A stretch of DNA of 64,000 nucleotides from NCBI GenBank assembly GCA_030268105.1, contig BSDZ01000010.1:348001-412000 (forward strand), in the 5' to 3' direction. This document shows, in pieces, positions 29,941 to 39,026 of this stretch. Numbering within the stretch: the first letter of the stretch is position 1; each line of letters opens with the position of its first letter. The notes below the pieces were generated by a model that was not told the DNA's origin, made no database searches, and saw nothing but the letters and a program-made list of their open reading frames with translations. The DNA comes from Volvox africanus (lineage: Eukaryota; Chlorophyta; Chlorophyceae; Chlamydomonadales; Volvocaceae). The position numbers were made by a program, and so were the translations under genes.

Positions 29941-30812
29941 AATGAGTGAAAGCGACTGATTGAATGGAGGCATGAGCCTAACGGCAGGGTCACGTTATGC
30001 AGTGATCATGGAAGAAATCCTGGAGCCAGCTACATATCAGGAGGCGACTAACCGCCCCAATGCTAAAGAGTGGGATGACGTGCCATGGATGGGGAGATCA
30101 CGGCACAGCTCATGAATGGAACCTGGGAGCTGGCAAAACCACCGGCTGGTGCCCGGATATTGCCTTGCCGGTGGGTGTATAAGCTCAAACATGCAGAGGA
30201 TGGCGGGATCGTGCACTTTAAGGCACGTTTGGTGGCGAAGGGTTACAAGCAGCGGGCAGGGATTGACTATGGGGAGCTATTCACTCCAACATCGCGCTTT
30301 GCTTCACTTCATATGCTCCTCACGGTGGCTGCGGCAAAAGAGATGCTGATCCACCAGCTAGACGTATTTACAGGTTTCCTGTCAGTCAGCGGACCCTGAA
30401 CAGGCCACCATCAATCTATGGGCTGAAACAGGCCCCACGCTGCTTGTATGTGGAACTAGTAGCGGAGCTGGACAAGCTGGGGTTCAAACCATCAGAAGTG
30501 GCCCCAGCACTGTTCATCAAGAGGGATGAGAAGGAGATCGTCTACCTGCTGGTGCACGTGGACGGCATCATCATCACCTCAGAAAACGATGAGCTCATCA
30601 AGAGGGTAAAGGCAGCCATCGGGCAGGCCTTCAAGATTCGAGATCTTGGAGAGGCAAAAGTCTTTCTGGGTATGGAGATCAACCGGGGAGCGAACCGGGA
30701 GGTAAAGCTGTCGCAGCGGTGCTACATCGAGGTGCTACATCGAGGAGCTGCTGCAGCGGCATCAACTCACAAACGCAAAGCCGCAAATGACTCCACTACC
30801 TCCTGGTTCTAG
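29941..30812 (+). pseudogene. copia G reverse transcriptase, broken
   Basis: Frames at 30085-30399 and 30444-30812 read MNGTWELAKPP, ILPCRWVYKLKHAEDG, ARLVAKGYKQRAGIDYGELF and FKIRDLGEAKVFLGMEI. About 60 bp encoding the NGELEEELWM region is missing near 30385-30400. The catalytic box is VDGIII instead of VDDIII, so the second Asp is lost. A short tandem duplication (GTGCTACATCGAG) occurs near 30719-30745. TGA 29947-29949 replaces a CGA codon that is intact in F. Confidence 0.85.
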
Positions 30813-31519
30813 AGTACTACCATCAGAAGATGGCAACAGGGAGCTTGCAGACAGCACCAAGTACCGGGCGCTTGTCAGCGAACTAAATTACCTGGCGACG
30901 AGCACAAGGCCCGATATCACGCAGGCAATAAGCATCCTGGCGCGCTTTATGGGCAAGTCATCTAAGGCTCACAGAGGGCCTGGCTTTGGGGGTGTGTTGA
31001 TGTTTGGCGGGTACCAAGGAGCTCGGACTATGCTTTGGTGGAGATGGAGATCTAGCCATGGTGAGCTACAGTGATTCCGACTGGGCAGGAGATCCAGCCA
31101 CTCGGGGATCTACAACCGGCTACGTCTTTCTGCTAGGCGGAGCAGCTTTCAGCTGGAACAGCCAATTGCAGCGCACAGTGACAGTTTCGTCAGTGGAGGT
31201 GGAGTACCAGGCCACGGCAGCTGTAGTACGGGAGGCGCTTTGGCTTTGCAAGCTAACGGGAGACTTGGGTTTAGGGTCAAATGCTATAGAGATTTGGATG
31301 GATTCCCAGGGGGCGATGAGCATGGGGAACAACCTGATAACATTGGTCCGTTCCAAGCACATCGATGTGCAGCATCACCTAGTATGGGGGCGAGTCTCTA
31401 GGAAGGAAGTTGCCCTGTCCTGCTATTCGACAGATGATAAGGTGGCAGATGTACTGACTAAGGCACTTGGAGAGATCAAGTTCAGGAAGTGCATTATGGA
31501 AATGGGGTTGGCAATCTAA
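30787..31519 (+). pseudogene. copia G RNase H domain, frameshifted
   Basis: Two overlapping frames together cover YLATSTRPDITQAI, GYSDSDWAGDPATR-like SYSDSDWAGDPATR, STTGYVFLLGG, SSVEVEYQATAAVVREALW, KHIDVQHHLV and ADVLTKALGEIKF, the full copia RNase H order, with one frameshift near 31000. It ends at TAA 31517-31519. Confidence 0.85.
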
Positions 31520-31613
31520 GCATTCGGGTTTTGCTTGAGGTGAACTCGTTTGGATGCGTTTCTGCTTGGAGTTATTTTCTATCACTTGTTGCTAGGAGCG
31601 TCTCGAGGGGGCG

Positions 31614-31863
31614 TGTTATGAAATGGTGTATCAGTTGGGATCTATAGCGATCCATTCTAGCTATTCTCCGTACTCAGCAGTATGCTATCGACCCGCGCTC
31701 CTCCAATCTGTAGTGCTATAAGCGAGTATCTGTGCCAACTCCGGAGCAAAGAATTTAATTTTCTTTTGATTATCGGACACTATGTAACGAATACTTTCTC
31801 GTAACAACGTCAGTGTTCCTAATGCCCGTTAGTCTCATCTCATCTCATCTCAACATCTCAACA
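31614..31863 (+). repeat. copia G 3' LTR
   Basis: About 250 bp from TGTTATGAAATGG to CTCAACA, preceded by the polypurine tract CTCGAGGGGGCG. It is homologous to the 241-bp LTRs of F and H. Near its end a CATCT unit is repeated (31836-31858). Confidence 0.85.
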
Positions 31864-31930
31864 GGCCTCCGCAGCAGCAGATAGATGGAGAAATAAACAG
31901 ATAGACGGCCAGACCACATACAACGTAGAT

Positions 31931-31961
<31 letters not shown>

Positions 31962-32876
31962 ATTCATGGACAATATGAAAGATGGGAGTATAGACAATGA
32001 TCCCGACAGAAGCTGAGGTGACGGTTATTACCGCCTCAGCATGCATATATACAGCGGGATCAATACGTCATCTTTGTTGGTATGATATAATGCGGCTAGC
32101 ATGGCTATATCAATGAATTAACGCACGAGCTGATTGCATGTATGCATCCCGCACATCCCTGCCAACCATTATTGGCAGGGCTAGTTATGGGCTAATTTAC
32201 TCTGGTTAAATCTAATTTAAACCCTATTAGGTCTGATTGAATGCCCTGTTGGGCCTACTTAGCCCAGCTAGTATGTAATTTGAAGGGCATCCGGCACACC
32301 CAGCCAGCAGCCATCCATGCATCCCCAAAACATTGAGATTTACATAACGTTCCAGATCAATGTATCTGCATGATCTGCATGTCCAGGCACTTACCAGGGA
32401 CGGTAGCGAGCGCTAATGGTGGTAGATAGGTAGGTGAAAATCGATCCAGCAGCAGCAGCAGTGTATTCATTTGGCATCAGGCATGAGGGGCATCATCAGG
32501 CATGAAGAAAGAAATAATCAAGCAAGGCAGATAATTCATTCGGTTTGTTAATGTGATGAGTTTGCTAGCTGATTCAATGCGAGGACGACGTAGCAGGTAG
32601 CAGGTAGGTGTACGTATGTGTGGCGCGCGCGGCTGTTGACAATGCAGATGATGGTAATGCTCAACGAATACATACACAGATGATGTATATAGCCCATCTT
32701 GTAAACGCGACAGAAATATAAACGGCATCATTACGTACATGCTGAAAGGCTGCGGCCCTTATTCTTGGCGGGATGGGACACGGTGGTAGATCCCATCGCT
32801 TGGATGACAGCAGAAGCAACAGCTTCAGCACCGCCGTCGTCCTCCTGAGGGCGCAGCGTGCGTTTGTGTTATCAAG
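31864..32876. other. no gene seen; microsatellites
   Basis: About 1 kb without a convincing coding frame. An AC run followed by an AT run (about 31931-31962) and a CAG run near 32446-32460 are the only visible repeats. Confidence 0.55.
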
Positions 32877-32980
32877 TGTTATATCAGTTGGGATCTATAG
32901 CGATGCGTTCTAGCAACAATCGTGTTGTTGTAGCTGTACTCGGCAGGACGCAATCGACCCACGCTCGTCCAATCTGTAAT

Positions 32981-33221
32981 TATTGAGACGTAGACTATCA
33001 GACATAAGGAAGCCTGACGTAATTACGAGAAAGAAGAGTTACATATTATCTGATACTAAGGAGTCCAAATAGTTCGTTCTGGAGTCGGCACATATACTTG
33101 TGCGTATAGCACTACAAACAGTAGGAACGCGGGTTGATAGCTTACCGCCGAGTACAGCTACAACAGCGGGATTGTTGCTAGTATGGATCGCTATATCCAA
33201 CTGATATACCATTTTATAACA
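32981..33221 (-). repeat. copia F 3' LTR
   Basis: 241 bp; on the minus strand it begins TGTTATAAAATGG and ends GTCTCAATA. It is nearly identical to the 5' LTR. Confidence 0.92.
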
Positions 33222-33336
33222 CGCCCCCTCGAGACATGCCTAGCAACAAGTGAAAGAAGATAATTCCAACCAGGGATTCTTCTTGAAACCAAAAAGCTAA
33301 AGCCAAACGAGTTCGCCCCAAACAAACTTAGAAAGC

Positions 33337-36300
33337 TTACTCGGCCAACCCCATCGCCGTAATGCACTACTTAAACTTTATCTCTCCAAGTGCCTTGGTT
33401 AGCACATCTGCTACCATATCCTCCGTCGAACAGTGCGATAAGGCAACTTCCTTCCGCAGGACTCGTTCTCACACTAGATGATGTTGCACATCGATGTGCT
33501 TAGAATGAACCGACATTATCGGGTTATTCCCAAGGCTCATCGATCCCTCAGAATCCGTTCGAATCTGAATACTCTGTGTCCTCAGACCCAAGTCTCTGGT
33601 CAGCTTGCGAAGCCAAAGTGCCTCCCGCACTGCAGCTGCCGTGGCCTGGTACTCTGCCTCCACTGTTGAAGCTGCCGACGTGCGCTGCAATTGGCTGTTC
33701 CAGCTGATAGCTGCGCCGTTTAGCAAGAATACGTAGCCAGTTGTGGACCTCCGAGTGGCTGGATCTCCAGCCCAGTCGGAATCACTGTAGCCCACCATGG
33801 TGAGATCACCATCTCCGTCATAGCATAGTCCGAGCTCCTTGGTACCCGCCAGGTATCGCAGCACCCCCAAAGCCAAGCCCATGTGAACCTTAGATGGGTT
33901 GCCCATGAAGCGCGCCAGAACGCTCATTGCCTGCGCGATACCCGGTCTTGTGCTCGTCGCCAGGTAGTTCAATTCGCCGACAAGCGCCCTGTACTTGGTG
34001 TTGTCTACGAGCTCCTTGTTGTTGTCTTCTGCTGGCAGGGCTCTAGTACCAGGAGGTAGTGGGGTCTTTCGAGGCTTTGCATTGACGAGTTGATGTCACT
34101 GCAGCAGCTCCTCAATGTAGCGTCGCTGCGATAGTTTTACCTCCCCGTGCGCTCCCCGGCTGATCTCCATGCCCAGGAAAACTTTTGCCTCTCCAAGATC
34201 TCGAATCTTGAAGGCTTGTCCGATTTCTGTTTTCACTCTCCTGATCATTGCCTCGTCTTCTGAGGTGATGATGATGTCGTCCACGTGCACCAGCAGGTAG
34301 ACGATCTCCTTCTCGTCCTTTTTGATGAACAGTGCTGGGTCCGCTACTGACGGTTTGAACCCCAGCTTGTCCAGCTCCGCCGCTAGCTTCATATACCAGC
34401 AGCGTGGGGCCTGTTTCAGCCCGTAGATTGAGCGTAAAAGCCTGCACGCCTGCTCTGGATCTGCTGACTCGTAACCAGGCGGCTGCTGCATCCAGAGCTC
34501 CTCCTCTAGCTCCCCATTCAGGAAAGCTGTTGAAACGTCTAGCTGATGGATCGGCATTGCTTTAGCCGCAGCCACTGCCAGGAGCATACGAAGCGAAGCA
34601 AAACGCGAGGTTGGAGCAAAGAGCTCCCCATAATCAATCCCCGCCCACTGCTCGTAGCCCTTCGCCACCAAACGTGCCTTGTAGCGCTCGATCTCGCCAT
34701 CCTCTGCACGTTTGACCTTATACACCCACCGACAAGGCAGAATCCGCGCACCATTCGGTGGTTTTGCTAGCTCCCAGGTCCCATTTGTGAGCTGTGCTGA
34801 GATTTCCTCATCCATGGCACTTCTCCATTCCTCAGCATATGGGCCGTCAGTGGCCTCCTGGTATGAAGCTGGCTCTGGTACTTCTTCCTTGATTGCAGCA
34901 TTGATCCGCCCGAACGTAACCCTTCCGTTGGGCTCATGCCTCCATTCAATCAGTCACTTTCGCTCACGTAGTGGATAGCGACGTTCCTGCATATTAACGT
35001 CTGCACCGTCGTTGTTGTGGTTTTGCTGCTGCACCGGCCCTTCGCCTGTCATAGCGTCTCCACCATTGCCTCCGCGGGACTGTGCTGTATTTTGCGTCCT
35101 GGGAAACTGTGCTGCTGGTATGCCTGCGTGCCTCTGTGGCGCCGCTGTCTGGCCGCTGCTGGTGGATGCACCATGGTTCACTTCAGCAGCTCCCTGGTCC
35201 ATGTCGGTGTTGACCGGCGTATCTCCACCGCCCCCTGGCGACGGAACGCCGCCAGACTCCTCGACATCCTCCTCGTCGGAATCCTCATAGCGATCTCCAA
35301 CTGTTGACTCGTCGAACTTGACTGTCGATTGGGTGCTGATGAGATTGTTGATCAAGATGCAGTACTGCCTCCCTTGCTCGTATCCAACCAGCACTCCTTT
35401 TTTACTCACGGGTTGCAGTTTGTTCCGCTTCTCCTTCGGCACGTGTGCACATGCGGTACTGCCGAAAACTCTCAGATGGCTTATGTCCGGCTTCACCCCC
35501 ATGAACGCCTCATGGGGCGTTACTGATGCCCCCACGACCGGTGAAACGTTGCGCAAAAGATTTGCCGTAGCCATGGCTTCTGCCCAGAGCTTCTGCGGTA
35601 GTCCTGACTCCGCCAGCATTGCCCGGGTCTTCTCCAATAGGGTCCTGTTGAGGTGCTCCGCCGCCCCATTCTGCTCCGGCGAATACCCAACGGTCGTACC
35701 ATGGATAATCCCTTTTTCGCCGAAGTAGGCGCTCATGGCTGAGTTAAGGAACTCGGTCCCACGATCCGTGCGTGCCTCCTTCACGTGACGGCCAGTCATA
35801 TTCTCCAGCGCCTTGATCATTGTCTTGACCTTCTTTCGAACTGCGTCCTTGGTCTCCGTGAACGCAACAGTAGAAAATCCCGTGCAGTCGTCCAGCAATG
35901 TAGTAACGTACCGGGATCCACCTATCGAAGTCTCAGGCATAGGTCCACAGACGTCCAGGTGTATCAGGCCCAGAGGTTTCGCCGCCTTGTGTCCAGTGGA
36001 CGGGAATGGTCCACGTGTTTGCTTTGCATAAATGCAGGGCTCGCAGATCCGCGACCTGGCTGCTTCCAGACTCACGCGATCCAAATCCATGCCGGTTACC
36101 ATGTGTTCCCGGCACATACGTTCCAGGCTCTTGTAGCCCAGATGCCCCAAGCACCGATGCCACAGCGCTGCCTTCGAGCCTTCTGACCCGACCGCCGCAC
36201 ATGAGCGGCCTTTCTTGGCTAAACGCCCTGCTGTGTGATGGCGAACAACATAGAGGCGTCCCACTTTGTCTGCGCGTAGGATTGTCCTCCCCTTTGCTTG

Positions 36301-36759
36301 CACGAGTGCTTTGTTGTGGCCCAGCTGGATGGTGGCGCCACGCTCATCAAAGATCCCTGCTGAGATCAACTTCACTGTCGCCTTGGGCACCACATAGACG
36401 TTCTTGAGCTCAATTTGCAGCCCCTTGACGGTGTTACTCCACATGGTGTAACGGCCCACGTGGGTCGGCTTATACTTGGAGCCATCGTAGCCAACCACCG
36501 TGAACATTTCTTCTGGCTGCACAGCTCTCACGTCCTCCAGGTCTGTCGCGACGTAGGTGATATGCCATTCTGACGCTGAGTCCAGGTGCCAGGCGTTCGA
36601 CCGCAACTCGTTTCCAACTGCATACGCCATTTTTGTGGGCTCCCTGCGCTGAAGGTTGCCCCCGCCGCGTCCATAATTTTGTTGTTGGTCTGCCAGGCGC
36701 TTCTTGCATACTCCGATAAAATGCCCTGGCTTGCCGCAGTAATGACAGATAGCGTTTGA
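33337..36759 (-). pseudogene. copia F Pol (PR-IN-RT-RH), one frame with stops
   Basis: The zinc knuckle CHYCGKPGHFIGVC precedes protease WHLDSASEWHIT, with DSAS in place of the usual DSGA. Integrase follows, with an HHCC finger (LWHRCLGHLGY...CEPC), LDVCGPMP, RTDRGTEFLN and SPEQNGAAEHLNRT. RT has GYEQWAGIDYGELFAPT and the catalytic VHVDDIIIT. RNase H has YSDSDWAGDPATR and VEAEYQATAAAVREALW. The whole stretch is one reading frame interrupted by TGA 34954-34956, TGA 34096-34098, TGA 33469-33471 and a TAG near 33360. Comparison with G shows that the first TGA replaces a CGA Arg codon. Confidence 0.9.
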
Positions 36760-37391
36760 CTAGCTCCTCTGCTTACTTTGTTGATTACGGCCTGTAGAGC
36801 TTGCGTTGCCACCACTTCGGTGTGTGATGTATGCGGATGATGACTCCCTGTTGTCATCGTCCGGTATCACATACGCCATGAGTCGCGCGACCACTTGCGA
36901 GAAGTCCAGCTCTCCTTCACGCATTGTCAGGGCTGTTGTTACCACATGATACTTGCTCGGAAGTCCTTTGATGACAATTGTAGAGAGCTCCATGTCTGCG
37001 ACTGCGTGTCCCACATCCAGAAGTCCGACTGTAGCTGTCGCGCGCGGCTGATATAAATTGGCAGCTCCTCTCCATTAGCCATTTTAAAATCACTTAGCTC
37101 CTGTCGTAGTGCTACCTTTCTCGTGTTGCAGGTTGATGCGAACGTAGCCGCCAAAGCGTCCCAGGCGGCCTTCGCATTTGCCGCCCGAACAATTGTTTGG
37201 AGGTGATGGTTCTTTACGTTCTTGGCCATCACACTCTTGACCTTGTCGGAGATGATGACATCCGCCTCTGCAATTGGTGCTTGTAGCAGGGCGCGACTGT
37301 ATCCAAGCCCCGCGCACAACAATTGGAATCGTAGTTTCCAAGTTGAGTAGTTGTGTAGGTCCAGCGGCTCGTCCAGCCTATCCTTTCCCAT
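36760..37391 (-). pseudogene. copia F Gag, one frameshift
   Basis: ATG 37391 (MGKDRLDEPLDLHNYSTWK) starts a copia-type Gag with AWDALAATFAS and RQELSDFKMANGEELPIYI. A single-base frameshift near 37010 is followed by ADMELSTIVIKGLPSKY and DFSQVVARLMAYV. A TAG at 36760-36762 precedes the knuckle. Confidence 0.85.
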
Positions 37392-37463
37392 TGTGAAGAC
37401 CTATAAACGCGAAGATCAACACTAGAATGGGCAAAAGATGTCAGGCTCCGCGGTCAATGTTGA

Positions 37464-37478
37464 CCGGGGCTCATAACC
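37464..37478 (-). other. copia F primer site for half initiator tRNA
   Basis: GGTTATGAGCCCCGG begins directly after the LTR end. GGTTATGAGCCC is the complement of GGGCUCAUAACC, the anticodon arm of initiator tRNA-Met as known in yeast (vertebrates have GGGCCCAUAACC). Drosophila copia uses the equivalent site, primed by a cleaved half tRNA, rather than the tRNA 3' end. Confidence 0.75.
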
Positions 37479-37719
37479 TATTGAGACGTAGACTATCAGA
37501 CATAAGGAAGCCTGACGTAATTACGAGAAAGTAGAGTTACATATTATCTGATAGTAAGGAGTCCAAATAGTTCGTTCTGGAGTCGGCACATATACTTGTG
37601 CGTATAGCACTACAAACAGTACGAACGCGGGTCGATAGCTTACCGCCGAGTACAGCTACAACAGCGGGATCGTTGCTAGTATGGATCGCTATATCCAACT
37701 GATATACCATTTTATAACA
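37479..37719 (-). repeat. copia F 5' LTR
   Basis: 241 bp, ending at the primer site at 37478 with no spacer; its outer end abuts GTAAT at 37720-37724. Confidence 0.92.
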
Positions 37720-37899
37720 GTAATGCTACACGCACGCGAGTCTTTGTGCCATCTCCAGAACGAACAATTTAGCCTTCTTTTGACTATCAGATATAATGTA
37801 TCGAATACTTTCTCGTTATAGCGTCAGGCTTCCTAATGTCTGGTAGTCAACATTACAATAATAAATATGATGACGCGAGCGAAACGAAATCAGATAAAG

Positions 37900-38095
37900 A
37901 CCATAACCAAACAACAAAATGCACATACGTGGACAGCTACCTGGATAAGTCAGGAAATACTCACATGGAAACTTTGCCCGCCAGTGGTGAAAGCCAAGAA
38001 TACGACGATCGATAGCGCAGCAGCGCAGAGAGGATGCACGGTGGACGACATTTGTCGTTTTTGATCAGCAGCAACCGGCGGGGGTATCAACCGCA
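37900..38095 (+). repeat. dispersed repeat of unknown type, copy 1
   Basis: About 200 bp (from CAAAATGCACATACG to GGGGGTATCAA) recur inverted at 51905-52100 at roughly 90% identity by eye. Both strands are partly open: the plus strand reads TATWISQEILTWKLC and the minus strand VVHRAS...RRILGFHH. The minus strand also has a GTGAGT donor-like site. It lies between solo LTR H and element D. No known domain. Confidence 0.6.
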
Positions 38096-38143
38096 GGATA
38101 TAGGGTACATGCCTATTTCAGCGGCAAACTTTGATGAGAAAAC

Positions 38144-38967
38144 TGTTGTACCTCTCGTTCGCGTTTGCTCATGAGTATCTGCACGTCTGGAGACTATCGA
38201 CACCGATGCGCGAGCACTTGCAAGTACAGCAAGGCAAGCGAGAGCAAACAGAGACAGCGGAAGACTTCAAGACAAAGAGAGATATAACTTACAGTCTTAC
38301 GGATCAGAATGATGCAATGGACGAAATCGCCGTCAGCGCCGGAAGCAAGCAATCATCACGCGGCGGTGATTAGCGAAGTTCAGGCTTAGCTCGGGCTAAG
38401 TAGAATAGTGTATAGAAATAGTAATATAGAACACACGAGTGTTCTCCGGCATCGAATGTCTTGTCTAGCTTAGCCGTCCTCGCATCTGTTATACTCGCAG
38501 CATCACAATGCCGTACGATTCACATTAGGAGGCCGATCCTAGATGTGACAATCCTACTGCGTATAGGCGATGTCTACGCATAACAACGTATAAGCCTTTC
38601 CGGCATTCGCATGATGCAAGGGTCCGGATAACGATATCCGGTTGCAGGGCATGCATCGCGACGAGTGCGGCGCTCTCAACGTGTGCTGTAATAAAGTAAT
38701 ATTATATCAGATAATATTACTTATTGTTTCGTAGCACGAGCATAATGCGCACTTCCATGCTTCGGGCTTTCATGCATGCTAGGCGGATTTGCCATGATGC
38801 GATGTCGCGATGGAAAATGACAACATGCCAAATGCATATATAAATGTACACGAATACATTTATATCATGCAGATTCATTCATATGCAATGTGTTCATCAC
38901 AAAAGCACTTCGCCTCATAGGATCGCGTCGACCTACGCGTCGGCGGAAAATGAACCGTAGCACAACA
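38144..38967 (-). repeat. element D 3' LTR
   Basis: 824 bp with seven short inverted repeats: CTTAGC/GCTAAG 38385-38400; GAACAC/GTGTTC 38429-38444; TCACAT.AGGA/TCCT..ATGTGA 38520-38548; CCGGATA/TATCCGG 38624-38641; AAGTAATATTAT/ATAATATTACTT 38694-38722; ATATAAATGTA/TACATTTATAT 38838-38865; and a weaker GCGTA/TACGC near 38558-38580. Confidence 0.95.
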
Positions 38968-39026
38968 ATTATCCCCCCTCCCGTATGCAGCGTCCTCGCT
39001 GCATCATACAGCATCGACTGCAGGGG

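Larger units (their letters stand above)
29435..31863 (+). mobile_element. copia element G, 5'-truncated and decayed
   Basis: Begins inside the integrase-RT linker (GDTPANTG, matching GDTPVNT in copia F) right at the LTR of C. RT and RNase H remnants in several frames, a polypurine tract and a 3' LTR follow. It is the same family as copia F and solo LTR H. It has lost gag, protease and integrase. Confidence 0.88.
32981..37719 (-). mobile_element. copia element F, complete, nested in LTR H
   Basis: Two 241-bp LTRs (32981-33221 and 37479-37719) are flanked by GTAAT (32976-32980 and 37720-37724). Internal order on the minus strand is Gag, zinc knuckle, protease, integrase, RT, RNase H, the copia order. 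Apart from one frameshift in gag, the coding region is one frame broken by stop codons. The polypurine tract CTCGAGGGGGCG adjoins the 3' LTR. Confidence 0.92.
32877..37860 (+). repeat. solo copia LTR H, split by copia F
   Basis: The left part 32877-32980 (TGTTATATCAGTTGG...) and the right part 37725-37860 (ending TTACAATA) together make about 240 bp that aligns with the G and F LTRs. Copia F lies between them with a GTAAT duplication. No internal copia sequence flanks it, hence a solo LTR. A matching target duplication for H itself is not apparent (TCAAG against ATAAA). Confidence 0.82.

Noticed and set aside
31931..31962. AC/AT run as a regulatory element
   Set aside because: Plain microsatellite with nothing nearby to regulate.
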